Shown here one piece after another: positions 20,301 to 30,039 of a stretch of DNA of 64,000 nucleotides (positions are counted from its first letter, which is position 1; the number at the start of each line of letters is the position of its first letter). The stretch is taken from contig NC_082419.1 in NCBI RefSeq assembly GCF_004011695.2, forward strand, positions 558,001 to 622,000, given 5' to 3'. This DNA is from Ascochyta rabiei. Taxonomy: Eukaryota; Ascomycota; Dothideomycetes; Pleosporales; Didymellaceae. The notes below the pieces were generated by a model, which did not search any database, was not told the DNA's origin, and saw only the letters and a program-made list of their open reading frames with translations. A program made the translations under genes and the position numbers.

Positions 20301-22539
20301 ACCCTTCCAATGCTACATGAACGAGAACTCAGCATGCTTGGGCTTTGCCATTCTAAGATCTGACCTTCGTCCACATGCCGAGAAGCTTGGAGTCAAACGA
20401 GACCCGGCAATTGCACCTTGCGTTCAGCAATTACTCAAGGCGCCACCAAAGAGCAAAATCGAGGCAGAGATGCAGTTTGCATACTTTGCCAGCAGAGGAG
20501 CTGAGTTGGATCAATCTCGTGGACATTTGAACAGCCTGTCGACTGCCAACATTGTACCCATTTTTCGGAGCTACTACCTTGATCCAGGCTGCAGTGGCTT
20601 TGAGGACAGTTCAAAGCGACAGACGGGCAAGACCGAGATGCGAATCCACCACTATAACCCCCCGGAGCACGTGTTCGTTGGTCGTGATCAAGAGTATCGA
20701 GGTATTCTTGATTACGTCCATTACGGCGCGGAGGCTACAGCATTCCTGTTGAAAATCGGAGCGAAGCACGAGCCTAGCATTCGCGACCTAGCAGAGCTTC
20801 TTACATTCAAACCAGGTCGCTTTCTTAACACTATCGGCCAAGAGAAATACCTTGACTTGCTTCGAAAGCTGGCTGAGCATGCACCTACTCTGTGGAAAGA
20901 CAAGGCGCTTGTCGAGAAGCTGGTGGCATCAAGAATACTGCTGGGGTATAGAGATATCAAGGAAGATTCTAAGAAAGAGGAACCGGCAGAGGATGATTTG
21001 GATGACTTTGATGAGCCAGGCGTGCATCGCGAGTGGTCGCTGAATAGCGCCAAAGAGATTGTCATCATCGACGATGTCAACCATCTGTACAGATTCCGCG
21101 ATTATATCATCGCCGCTCCACAAGAAGAAGTACTGGAGGAGTTCTACTTGCGCTTCGGTGCGCCCAAGGTATCGGACCTTGTCAAGACCAACCAAACTAT
21201 CGGTGCAGTAGCTCGCGACCAGAGTCCTGCCATTGGTCTGCGCAAGGATATCTTGGAGCGTGCTCGGCTATTTCTTCACGAGTATGAGCGTGATGGCTCA
21301 TCGAAGGCCATCCGGCACGATGCAAAGTGGCTTGCATCCAATTTGACCGTACACTGCGTGTCAGACATCTCTATACGTTACTCACTCGCAGACCGCAACG
21401 TTGCAACCTCGTCTAAGAAGACAGCAATCATCCTCAAGATGCGGGCTGCTGGATATGTGTTAAGCATCACGCCGAAGTATGACTTGTATGAGGTCTCGAA
21501 AGAACTTGTCAGGCTCTTGGTTCTGCGACCGAAACAGAACGACACAATCGCTTTGGAGCGTATCCTTACAGAGCCATTGCGAAGGCTGCAACAAAAGGGT
21601 ATCAATGTCGAGCGTATCCTTCGCCGAAAAGAACACGAGGCCCGCATTGCAAAGCAGCAAGAAGTAGAGCAGGAGCAGGAAGATCGTCAGCGTGCGGCGG
21701 AGCAAGCGAAATCTGCTGTTGCCAAGACAGGAGACACTGAGAATATCCCGCCACCCTCGACTCCTGAGAGATCTAACAACATGCCTGGTGCATTCGGTAA
21801 CAGTCCAGATACCTCGATGGAGATTGCTAACAATAACCGTCAATCGATGGACAATGGTCTGATCAACAACTGGGCGAAGAAGCTTGGCTTCAAGAATGCG
21901 CCGGCGCCTGAGACCAAGGGCACCGACGGGCCTCAGATCAGTCGCGATATTCAGGCGACAAAATCAAACATCCAGAATGCGATCAAGGAGTGCAGGCCAG
22001 CTGGCCAACAGAATATCAATACCAAGCATCACCAAGATCCAACAGAACTCGACAGAGGCGGTTACTGCAATGGTGAGCAGTGGGAAAACCTCCACAAGGC
22101 ATTTTCTGTTCCGTTCAATGGCAGACACGTCGACATATACTACGGCCGCGACGAAGCTGCGCCACCTGCAGAATTGCAGTCACAGCTGAATAGCTTCCTT
22201 CCTCTCATCTTTGGGTTGACTGGCATATTCCAGGTCAACCCCGCAGCTGTCAATATCTTTCTCGACAAGAAATCCAATACCGTCGCTTTCAACCTGAACG
22301 GCAGTCTATTCTTCAACCTGGCGTGGTTCATGGCGCTGCATGCGCCAAACTTTGGTGACCGGGAGGGTCGATTGCGAGCCCTGGACAGCTGGTTTTTCAC
22401 CTATTGTCACGAGCTGGCACACAACCTGGTGGCGGACCATAACGCGAGGCACAATTGGTACAATCAGCAGATTGCTATCGAGTACAGCCAGCAGTACCGT
22501 GCAGCATTGGACAGTTTTACGAAGAACCTCTTGATTTGA
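17386..22539 (+). CDS. Large HSP90/sacsin-type ATPase-fold protein with C-terminal HExxHxxxxxH
   Basis: One uninterrupted frame of 1717 codons. Residues about 30-180 form a GHKL/HSP90-like ATP-binding domain: LRELIQNAADAKA (Glu46, Asn50), TNNGQAF (99-104) and IGAFGVGFYSVF (125-136, almost identical to the HSP90 glycine loop). The arrangement resembles the sacsin/NO VEIN type and the fungal DUF3684 family. The long middle has no family I can name. A charged coiled coil lies near 1412-1450 (EARIAKQQEVEQEQEDRQR), followed by a disordered linker. The last ~150 residues are globular and contain CHELAHNLVADHNARHN, that is His1675-Glu1676-x-x-His1679-x5-His1685, the zinc-binding spacing of metzincin-like proteases. 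No signal peptide or TM helix is evident. Enzymatic function is unknown; a chaperone-like or scaffold role is only inference. Confidence 0.8.
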   Translation: MASIDFARLRNQTMADGLDSEVTVNTRALIDKVLARYSSEHTTLRELIQNAADAKANTVTIRLETDPSLSIPTPQGAEDPVLLRHIIQNHTLKRLVVTNNGQAFTTADWSRLKSIADGNPDETKIGAFGVGFYSVFADCDEPFVVSGDKTMAFYWKGNTLSTKIASVPAGHDTTMTIFSLDYRQANPASPSYSPSKLPNLPDLCQFLATSLTFVGLESIELHVDDYVVASFSKKISPPEDIRVPQGLRTETEGGLMRVTHVTRQHSQIDAEWLNVMASAQLPPKRAADLVQQEVRNAGTTLRSFFSKFSAPAPPPIVKAAKPIPTEKLGSDQAVAGESKGTIFLQVYTVEASTKVSQKFAAEIERATKKSPPKSTKIALLTSPYQDPSAMLSTGSGSTAELSAKIFAEVLPTKSGRIFIGFPTAQTTGYLAHISAPSLIPTVERENVDMNARYISTWNIELLRVAGLACRISYLSEMAEIQARVKAESVDALVPRAIYTLQQFTANASHPSTALGEKIDEAFWSCSKERSIAILSTKGVMASRNVRMPAETLSFLGEVPMVPQQLATEAVTFMLSLHRRGFITELTMQDIRHGLESRALNEEELGEFLRWCGAKLENGEIDIPGSRSLFENTVANIDVQPDKNSGRILALGDISTYVNPARITPTLPLPADTIPFVFTKNMTAKQLQMFGWIELSMVRWLRHLTTPPQLTDFTTSDTLALSVLSLASKCWEQLDGTSKETVVKILTPHAIMPTKVGLRRPQESYFPTVKLFDDLPTVKPFAGSKEKFLQALGVRKTIDLPMVFDRMRNNEAASGSEKSSWNHVDLIKYFASVIDEIPKKDLDRLRETPFLPGEGKLVKTGQVFKASELYAPDQAMLLLGLTQAKLPFEFKSSSREGALLLRLGLRQWPDSATIANVLHRAGQASDQQLYLQTLDYFLQNYYKNNYGAEVAKFAALTLPILPTEQAPFPNLVAPFQCYMNENSACLGFAILRSDLRPHAEKLGVKRDPAIAPCVQQLLKAPPKSKIEAEMQFAYFASRGAELDQSRGHLNSLSTANIVPIFRSYYLDPGCSGFEDSSKRQTGKTEMRIHHYNPPEHVFVGRDQEYRGILDYVHYGAEATAFLLKIGAKHEPSIRDLAELLTFKPGRFLNTIGQEKYLDLLRKLAEHAPTLWKDKALVEKLVASRILLGYRDIKEDSKKEEPAEDDLDDFDEPGVHREWSLNSAKEIVIIDDVNHLYRFRDYIIAAPQEEVLEEFYLRFGAPKVSDLVKTNQTIGAVARDQSPAIGLRKDILERARLFLHEYERDGSSKAIRHDAKWLASNLTVHCVSDISIRYSLADRNVATSSKKTAIILKMRAAGYVLSITPKYDLYEVSKELVRLLVLRPKQNDTIALERILTEPLRRLQQKGINVERILRRKEHEARIAKQQEVEQEQEDRQRAAEQAKSAVAKTGDTENIPPPSTPERSNNMPGAFGNSPDTSMEIANNNRQSMDNGLINNWAKKLGFKNAPAPETKGTDGPQISRDIQATKSNIQNAIKECRPAGQQNINTKHHQDPTELDRGGYCNGEQWENLHKAFSVPFNGRHVDIYYGRDEAAPPAELQSQLNSFLPLIFGLTGIFQVNPAAVNIFLDKKSNTVAFNLNGSLFFNLAWFMALHAPNFGDREGRLRALDSWFFTYCHELAHNLVADHNARHNWYNQQIAIEYSQQYRAALDSFTKNLLI

Positions 22540-22933
22540 TTTAGACCGACTTTTCGTTGATCCAAGGACGGTCCGTGTCCAAGATGAGTGATACATAGCA
22601 TGGCGTTTCATCTTATCTATATCCTGGTCCTGTAGCATTTTATAGACATCTCTGCATAATCTCCTTGCTAAGTAGCCCTTCGTGATATGCATCTCTTCAT
22701 TCTTTCTTCACTTTCACCTACCATTTCTATCTCCGTTTGCAAGCTACGTCACGACGTATTTTTTCACTGCGCCCAAACTTTGTTGCTAGAACCATCGAGG
22801 ACAGCAGGTGAAGGTTGTCTTGGTACCGTTTGTGCGCACAGTAGGTATAAAATCCTCTCAGCCTCAATCTCGTCTCTCTCTCCACCCCTCTTCACATCTT
22901 CCCACTCTCAACCCGCATCTTGGTCCAGTCAAG
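22540..22933. promoter_or_regulatory. Promoter of the secreted-protein gene with TATA box
   Basis: TATAAAA at 22846-22852 stands 82 bp before the ATG at 22934. It is followed by a C/T-rich stretch (CTCTCTCTCCACCCCTC), a typical TATA plus pyrimidine-rich start region of a strongly or conditionally expressed fungal gene. The rest of the interval is the 3' flank of the HATPase gene. Confidence 0.55.
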
Positions 22934-24058
22934 ATGAAGGTCAACAACCTCACTTTCAGCATCATTGGCTTTGCCAGCCTCGCTACTGCTCAGAATGGCA
23001 ATGACCCGCTCATCTTGAACAACCGCACTGGCTTAGCTCCTGTAGTGTACGACACATTTTCCACTTCGTACACCAAGCTGCCCGTCAACGAGACCGCGGG
23101 CAACGGCTTGTCTCAGGTCTTGCCTGTCACGGCCCCGGTCACGCAGTCTCCTGTATACGCCAACACGTTCTTCCCCAAGCCTACCACCTCAGTTCCGTGT
23201 TGGCGCGATGGTTATCCGTGCGGTCAAGACGGCGGCAAGCGTATCCAGCGCCGGATCGCGGACTTTGTTCGTGCTACGCCTGCACCCACCATCGAAGATG
23301 TTCCCGCTAGGACTGGCGAAGTCAGCATCGACATTCCTCGTTTTGTTGACATGGCTGTAGCTCTTCGCGTCCCGCCACCAGAGTTCTTCAACTCACGCCC
23401 TGACATTCCCGTCCCCGGTGAGACTGGCGACGCAACCATGAACATCCTCCCGATTCCCACCGAGCTCATCGACGGCACGCAGTACGACGCTCCTCCAGAA
23501 CCAACCAGCACAGGTACCGCCGTGACAGACATCCCCAGCGAGACCAGCGAAGCCATCTTCTTCATCCTGCCCATCTCGACTCTCCCACCCTCCACCACTG
23601 CCCGTCCCTCACACTGGCGCGGCCCTGTCCCCTCCTACACCATCGACTGCAACCGCCACTACTGCCCGACCAACACACGCTCCGTGTCCACCACCTCGTC
23701 CACCCCTCTTCCGACCACCCACCCCGTCATCCCGCCCACAGAACCCTACACGACCCAACGCCCCGCCGTCCCTCCCCAGGTCACTACCCCAACAATCAAC
23801 ACCCGCAACGCCGGCGTCCCAATCGACTGGTGGCGCGGCCCCGGCCAACCCATCGTGCCCGATCACCACATGGAGGCCATCGCGCCCCGCTCGTCCGACT
23901 GCGAACTGCACTACTGTCCGTCGGGGACGTCGACTCTAGCTAGCGCGGTGCTTGGGGTCGCGACGAGCAAGACGACGTTGAGCACCGTCGTGGCGTCCAC
24001 GGGTCCGGGCCACGCGTCGTTTCCGGCCGTGGTGCCTGGAGTTGCTACGGGAGGTTAA
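22934..24058 (+). CDS. Secreted Pro/Thr/Ser-rich protein with three Cys-pair modules
   Basis: A 374-residue protein without introns. The N-terminus MKVNNLTFSIIGFASLATA looks like a signal peptide, with likely cleavage before QNG. The mature protein is rich in Pro, Thr and Ser, suggesting heavy O-glycosylation and a cell-wall or extracellular location. Its only visible cysteines come in three close pairs: PCWRDGYPCG (Cys89, Cys96), DCNRHYCP (Cys239, Cys244) and DCELHYCP (Cys323, Cys328). The last two pairs are each preceded by WRGP (228 and 300), so a WRGP...DCxxHYCP module is repeated. No GPI signal is clear, since the C-terminus (VVPGVATGG) is only weakly hydrophobic. I do not recognise the family. 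An in-frame start upstream at 22808 is not ATG-based and would bury the signal peptide. Confidence 0.75.
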   Translation: MKVNNLTFSIIGFASLATAQNGNDPLILNNRTGLAPVVYDTFSTSYTKLPVNETAGNGLSQVLPVTAPVTQSPVYANTFFPKPTTSVPCWRDGYPCGQDGGKRIQRRIADFVRATPAPTIEDVPARTGEVSIDIPRFVDMAVALRVPPPEFFNSRPDIPVPGETGDATMNILPIPTELIDGTQYDAPPEPTSTGTAVTDIPSETSEAIFFILPISTLPPSTTARPSHWRGPVPSYTIDCNRHYCPTNTRSVSTTSSTPLPTTHPVIPPTEPYTTQRPAVPPQVTTPTINTRNAGVPIDWWRGPGQPIVPDHHMEAIAPRSSDCELHYCPSGTSTLASAVLGVATSKTTLSTVVASTGPGHASFPAVVPGVATGG

Positions 24059-24447
24059 GGAGGGGGTGGATTTGCCGTGTGTGTGGGTTGGGGGGTTTGG
24101 GGAGGATTCTGAGGATTCTGACGCTTGGGCACGACTTCGATGGGGGCTTGCTGTCGCGTGCTTGGTAGCGTGTCCTGACTGTCTGGATGAAGATGGAGAT
24201 GGAGATGGAAGTGCAGATGGACACCAGTGGTAAGACGTATGACTCGTACGTAATGGTATTTGACACTCGGTTGGAGGATACTGCGGAGGTTCCACGATGG
24301 CTTAGCAAGAGCACTGGAAGGACATAGCTCTGCGGGCTCACTTTCTTCCACGCTCCACGCTTCAAGCTAAGCTGCAATACAAAAAATAAACTCTCCACCA
24401 CCCGCGCCCCTGCAATGTGATACTCAATCCGACACAACTCGTCGGAG
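24059..24447. other. Convergent intergenic region
   Basis: This region lies between the 3' ends of the secreted-protein gene and the oxidoreductase gene. It contains a short (GATGGA)n-like purine stretch near 24188-24215. No gene was recognised. Confidence 0.5.
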
Positions 24448-25747
24448 TCAGATCCCAACCCCCTCAAGCGGGTACCCCACACTCTCAATCGCCTCGGGAT
24501 ACTTCAACCCACCCTGCCTCCTCACTTCATCCATGACTTGCATAACCGCCTCGCTCTCCTCCCAGCCCATTACATCGCTCTCCAGCTTCCCATCCCTGAT
24601 GCAGCGCGCGCACTCATCAGCTTCCCAGAACATGCCGTGCCCGTCTCCCGGGACCTCAAAGTCCTTGCGTTGGTACGAAAAGTCTGCAAGCTTTCCGCGG
24701 TTGGTGTTTTGCGCTGGGATGAGGGTGTAGGACAGTGGGCGGTACGAGGGGGCGGCGATTGAGATGTCGCCGTGGGTGCCTTGGATTCGTACGGGGTCTG
24801 CGGATGGGTGAGCGGTGTTGGGATCGTGGCTGACTCTTATGTTGGTCAGTGCAATTGCGTGCGCATCACCGTTGCCTTGTTCTCCCTCTTTGGTCCCTAC
24901 GTTCGCGCCGGGGAAGTCTAGGATGATGGACGTCATCTCGTCGCACCCTGTTTCTCCATATAAACTCATCGCGCCTTTGACGACTGGATTCTTTTTCTTC
25001 GCGTCGCCTTGGAGGTGGTACAGCACCAGGAACACCCACGTCAAGCTGTAGACTCCCAGATCCAGCAGCGCGCCCCCAGCCAAGTCCGTGTTGACCATCC
25101 TATGCTCCTTTCCAAACTCCCGCTCCACGTCGTTCCAGAAGCTCAGATCTGCGTACACGCGCTTGATCTCCCCGAGTCGGCCGGCGGAAACGAAATCTTG
25201 AATCTCCCGCGTGAGGGGGAAGAAGCGCGTCCACACTGCTTCCATCAGGAACAACTTCTTCTCCTTGGCTAGATCGAATAAGATGCGAGCCTGCTCGGAA
25301 TTGACTGTGGTAGGCTTCTCAACGAGTACATGCTTGGCAGCTTCGAGAGCCAGGCGCGTGTGCTGGTAGTGGTGGGAGTGGGGCGTAGCGATGTAGATGA
25401 TGTCGACATGAGCATCCTTGACCAGATCGCGGTAGGAGCCGTAGGCTTTTGCTGAGTCGGGAGCGCCGACCTCGCGGAGGAAGTCTGTTGCGCGGGATGC
25501 AGAGGACGATGAAGCGGCGGCTGCGATGACATGGCGGACGTCGTTGGCGTCGCGGGTCGAGGGATCGACGAGCAGGTCCTTGGTGAAAGCTGTGAGGGTA
25601 AGGGGAGTGAGGGGGAGCAGGGCGTGAGGAAGTACTTTTTGCAATTCCACCGGTTGCTGGGAGCTTGTCAATTCTGTATCTGCATGTTGGTGTTGGACGA
25701 GAAATACCTAGAATGCCCCAGCGCAGTGTGAAGGGCTCAGACGTCAT
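24448..25747 (-). CDS. Gfo/Idh/MocA-family NAD(P)-dependent oxidoreductase
   Basis: The gene resembles dimeric dihydrodiol dehydrogenase / D-xylose dehydrogenase-type enzymes. Minus-strand exons are 25747-25708, 25656-25636 (only 21 nt) and 25589-24448, giving 400 residues. The splices restore the nucleotide-binding start RWGILATGGIAKTFTKDLL. The junctions are CTAG|GTATTT...CCAG|CAACC and AAAA|GTACTT...ACAG|CTTTC. Other family marks are IYIATPHSHHYQHTRLAL, the EKP motif in LVEKPTTVNSEQA, and FLMEAVWTRFFPLT. A C-terminal alpha/beta domain contains GGALLDLGVYSLTW. The EKP lysine expected to be catalytic is present. The substrate is not predictable, but a sugar or a small alicyclic diol is likely. 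Without both introns the N-terminal Rossmann motif would be lost. Confidence 0.85.
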
Positions 25748-26178
25748 GGTGGATGGGTACGCTCAGAGAGACTTGAGTTTGTGCTGGTTAGACGGAGGCA
25801 GGACATTTGTACTTTGGCTGTCAGGTGGGAAGCGGAAGACGTGCGTCCGCATTGCTTTTGTGAAGTGGAGTGGTGGTTAAATGGGAAGGCGCCCCGCAAT
25901 GAGACATGTACCGTAAAGCCGGGTAAACAGCCGACGTTTGCCAGATAGGGCGGCTATGGTTATAAACACATTCGTACGTATCATACCAGTAAAAAAAAAG
26001 AATACAAATTCCAGGGTATATACAGAATATCAACGTTTCCTACCTAGTGTTGCCGTATTCGAGCACCTAACCCCTCTCGACAGTCGCACAGTCGCAGCTT
26101 TGTACACTACACCTTTGTGCATTCCTGACAGCAGCGTTGGACAGTCTCTGAAACTCTTTCAGCAGAATCGTTGCACGC
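25748..26178. other. Intergenic region, oxidoreductase promoter and PMP47 3' flank
   Basis: Contains an A9 run (about 25991-25999) and AT-rich sequence consistent with a 3' end. No additional gene was recognised. Confidence 0.5.
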
Positions 26179-27264
26179 TTACTTGCTGGCCAGCTTCTTG
26201 CGTGCCTGGACGGTGTAGGCGTAGAGCACGTCCTTGAAGGCGAACAGGAACGCAGCAGTGATGACGCTCTGGGTGACCTTGGGGCCAATGCCTGCCAGTG
26301 GTTAGCCAGCAGTCTGTCTCGCCAGCCTCAGCACACTCACCTCCGTACAGTCCGCTGTAGCCCTCCTCGTTGATGATCCTCTTGAAGGTGGTCAACATGC
26401 TCTCCCTGGGTCCGTCCTTGCCCGCAACGTGCATCCTGCTCTTCACGGTGATGTAGGGGTACGTGATGCTCGTCGCAAGCAGCTTGCCCAGGGCGCCCAG
26501 GAAGAAGGCGTCCTTGGGCATGACACGCCTCTTCTTCTCGAGCGCGTTCTTCATCTGCTCGAAGACGGTGTACTGCAGGATGGGGTTGATGACCAGCACC
26601 AGCGCAGGGGCAACGCCGGCGAAGAGGCGCAGCGGGCCTTCCTCGCGGATCAGAGCCAGCAGCGTGGCGAGGGTGGAGGGGGCTCTGGCGGGCGTGGAGC
26701 CGGGGAGCAGCTGCTCGTCCGACTCGGACTTGCGCGTGGTCATGCGCGTGTTGACGACCCAGATGGGGTTGGTCAGGAGGACCGTGGCTGAACCCGCGAT
26801 GGCGCCGGCGATCATGGACTCGATGGTGGTGAGCTTCTTGGAGGCGCGACCGGCCTTGAGTGCGGCGTTTTCGAAGAAAGCGCGGGTCCATTCATACCCT
26901 GCGCAGCCAGTAAGTGTCTTGCTAGTAGCATCACGACCGCGGACGCACAGTAGTAGTAGACGAAGTTGGTGACGGTGATGCCGAACAGCGCAGAGTCCAG
27001 GCCTGCGTACAGCCCCGTGATGCCCTCGCGCTTGATGATGCGGCGCGCAGCTCCCAGCGTCGACGACTGGGCGCGCTTCGACTCGACCTGGGCGCGTGTG
27101 GAGAGGGTGATGAGGGGGTACGTCAGCGCCATGGACAGCAGGCCTCCGCCCGCACCGGCCAGAGCGTGGGCAACATTGTCGCTCTGCTGCGCTGCCGTGC
27201 TCGGCGGGAGGGACTGCGTCGACTCGGCGAGCTTTACCTGCGCCTCCTGCTTGATCTCAGACAT
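26179..27264 (-). CDS. Peroxisomal adenine-nucleotide carrier, PMP47/ANT1 type
   Basis: A mitochondrial-carrier-family protein of 328 residues. Minus-strand exons are 27264-26949, 26898-26341 and 26291-26179; introns are 50 and 49 bp, both GT-AG. Three carrier repeats are visible, each with a Px(D/E/N/L)xx signature variant: LTYPLITLSTRAQ, LTNPIWVVNTRM and ITYPYITVKSRM. The substitutions of the usual acidic residue, together with NPIWVVNTR and VYYYWYEWTRAFFE, are typical of the PMP47/ANT1 subgroup. That subgroup imports ATP into peroxisomes for fatty-acid activation. Splicing restores YYYWYEWTRAF and YSGLYGGIGPKVTQSV. The C-terminus ends KKLASK. Mitochondrial location is the main alternative, but the motif variants argue for the peroxisome. 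Confidence 0.86.
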
Positions 27265-27344
27265 GGTGTCGATGGCTCCGCGTCGTCTTGGGTGGGGTGA
27301 AACGGTTGTAGCGCCTGGCTTGGCCGTGCTATTGTGTCGTGAGG

Positions 27345-27470
27345 AGAGACTGGAGAACGGAGACTGGAGAACGGAGAAGGGAGAAGGGAGAAGGGAGAAG
27401 GGAGAAGGGAGAAGGGAGAAGGGGGAACGGAGAACGGAGAAAGGAGAAAGGAGAAAGAATAAAGGAGGGG
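27345..27470. repeat. Polypurine GGGAGAA minisatellite
   Basis: About eight copies of a 7-bp GAAGGGA unit are flanked by GGAGAAC and GGAGAAA variants, making an almost pure A/G strand of over 100 bp. It sits 80-200 bp upstream of the PMP47 start codon, in its presumed promoter or leader; on the transcribed strand it reads as a polypyrimidine tract. Confidence 0.88.
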
Positions 27471-27801
27471 CAGAAGAGGTTCAAGTCTCAACCAGGCCTC
27501 CGATTCACATCAGACTCTGTTGCAGCGTGCGGATCCAGAGTCATTGTGGAGAGTCGGATTGCGGTCCGCACGCCTGTGAGCTCATGGCGCATTCCGGGGT
27601 TGCATGCACAACCTCGGCAAAGCATACCCCATGGCGTCCACATGCAATCTTCTGAGAAGCCGGGCATCACGCATAGCTACTAGCGACTCGTCACATGTCA
27701 AACGATTGAGCTGCCAATCTTGGATCGGTATTGGCTTGCTTGAAATGCCTGGTGTTGGGTCATGGTACCAAGTTCGAGGAATACACATCGACCCAGAGCA
27801 G

Positions 27802-29384
27802 CTACCTTCCATACTTTTTGCGCTCCATCATCCTGAAGGGAACATACAGCACAGCTGACAACACCAAAGCGACCTCGAAACCAATATCCCCGGTCTTCTC
27901 CGCAATCGGCCCCACAAACCAAGTCTGGCTCATCCCTGGAATCACCAGCCCAAAGCAAAGCACGGCAGCCCCAACAGCAGCAAAGCCTGGAGGGAGCTTC
28001 GTCGTGTCGTCCCAAGCACCCTCGTCCTTGGTGTATGCGGCAAGGCTTCCTTTCCGGAAGACCAGGTGCTCAGTGAGCACAACGCCAATAAACGCTGCAG
28101 CCCAGTACCCAATGAGGCCCAGGAAGTTCTCGAGGTTCAAGAAGAATGATTTGGCCGCTGGGATGGCGACGCCGATGACGATGCCGGTAATCAGCACGGC
28201 GTAGAGCACGCGCGGGATGCGGAAGAACCATGGAAGCGCCATCTGGAAGTTCAGCGTGATGGCGTACATGGTCGCCGACAGGTTACCCAACATGCTGAAT
28301 GCGAGGACGACGGTGACGAACCGTCCGAAACCACCAGCGGGGTGCAGCATGGCTGCCAACACACCACTGGCAGCGTTGAGCTCGTAGCCTGCTTCCCAAG
28401 ACGGAACGTTGGGCACTGCACCGCCCATGGCCGCTCCCAGCGTCATGAGCAGGATAGTTGGCAGCGCGAGCCCCGCGTAGGTGTACAAGGCGATGCGGGA
28501 GGATGGAGCCTTGGGGTGCATGTAAGTGCTGAAGTCGCTCGCGAGCGCGGCCCAGGGGAGCATGAAACTCGCGACCAGGCCACCGAAAGACAGGATTTGT
28601 TGGGCGCTCGCAGCGGGAGCCTCTACTTGTTGCTTCAGCCCTTCACCACCACATCCCGCAGCAATGACCAGCGCGATGACGGCAGGGATCCACGCCCAGC
28701 GCTCGTAATGATGCAGAATGCGGAATCCGCAGAATGCGACGAGCATAGCGAGCAGGGAAATGATGACGATGCCGATTGTGGCGTTGATAGTTCGGCCTTC
28801 CATTACGGCAGACAGTGCCTGGCCACCAATCGTGGCATCAACCACGCAGAAGCCGGTAAGTGTTGCGAGGTTCAACAGCACGAGAAGCGACACAAAGTAC
28901 TTCCCAAAGGCGAAGCGGGCTTGCACCAGTTGACGCATACCAGTCTTGGGCCCAAATGTGCAAAAGTACGCAACGGGCACCGTCGATATCAAGGTGAAGA
29001 ACAAGATGACGAGCGATGCATCCCGCAAGTTCAGACCGAAAGACGCGGTTCCTACCATGCCAAAGGTAACTCTATACTGCACATCAGCAGCAGCTCTCTC
29101 CTCATCATCTTCGATCCTGTGGCTTACGGCAGGGGGTTGCAGCTCATACAGAACCACAGCGTGAAGATGTTGAAAAAGTTCGTCTCCGTCCTCTCATCGT
29201 AGGGCACTGGTATTGCGCCTTGCAGTTCGACATCTCCGCGTTTCGCTAGCAGATTGAGTAGGCCATCCAGTCCTCTGACTCTTGATGCTTTGCTTCGATG
29301 GGGTGAGGTACCTGGGGAACCACTCTTGCCAATTTGAATCTTCCCCAGCTCTTCCTCCGACGCTGCTATCATGGGAACAACCAT
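27802..29384 (-). CDS. Purine-cytosine permease (NCS1 family, Fcy2 type)
   Basis: A plasma-membrane proton symporter for cytosine, adenine, guanine or related bases by family. Minus-strand exons are 29384-29128 and 29071-27802 with a 56-bp intron (GTAAGC...TATAG), giving 508 residues. The N-terminal cytosolic stretch carries the family signature region GAIPVPYDERTETNFFNIF. After splicing, SCNPLPVTFGMVGTASFGLN begins the membrane part. Roughly twelve hydrophobic segments follow, with CTFGPKTGMRQLVQARFAFG, a loop characteristic of fungal Fcy proteins, and ALASDFSTYMHPKAPSSRI. The C-terminus is FRMMERKKYGR. The gene shares a 655-bp divergent promoter with an MFS transporter. Confidence 0.88.
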
Positions 29385-30039
29385 GGCTGCTGAATCCTGA
29401 GACGTCCAGGCGGAGTGCAGGCGTCAGTTTCCAGGAACCTGGTACGAAGAAACCTATGTGGAGTGTAGCGCGTCAAGAGATGCAACAATGATGGAACCTT
29501 CTTCCTGCGAACCACTGCAGATGCGATGCGGATGACGAGGTTTCTTCGAAGAAAAAATAATTCAGCTGCTGTAGACGTGAACCAGTTTTGCCTCTATCAG
29601 CAGCCCAGAATCTTTTCCCGCTTCGATACCCGTTTGGGGCGTGACTCCCCATTATTTTCCGTGGTGCGCAAAACCTTTCCCGTCCGGCCTTGTCCCAGCA
29701 GCCGTCTTGCCCGCAATGCACGTCGGCCACACCCGCGCGCATCTCAGTGTCGTCGCCGGGTTTTAGCGAGTCTGGACGGTTGACTTTTCCTTTTCGATTC
29801 CATGTGGCGCTTGCGTAGCCAGTTGTGGTTTAGCGCTCTGCTCCCATTTTGGTCAAACGCTGTTGTCGGACGACTTTGCCGATACCTCGCCGGTCGGAAG
29901 CTGTCTCCCGTCATTCCTATAGGATTGCGGCGACAGATGCTCCGAGATGCTGAGACTAAAGAGTAATGATGGGAGCATTATCGTGTGGGATTTTGAAAGA
30001 GAGTTCTTCGTCTCGCAATTTCCGTGAAAGTACGCTGTC
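29385..30039. promoter_or_regulatory. Divergent promoter, purine permease / MFS transporter
   Basis: Interval between two divergently transcribed transporter genes. No strong TATA box and no repeat were seen. Shared control is possible but not shown by the sequence. Confidence 0.5.
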
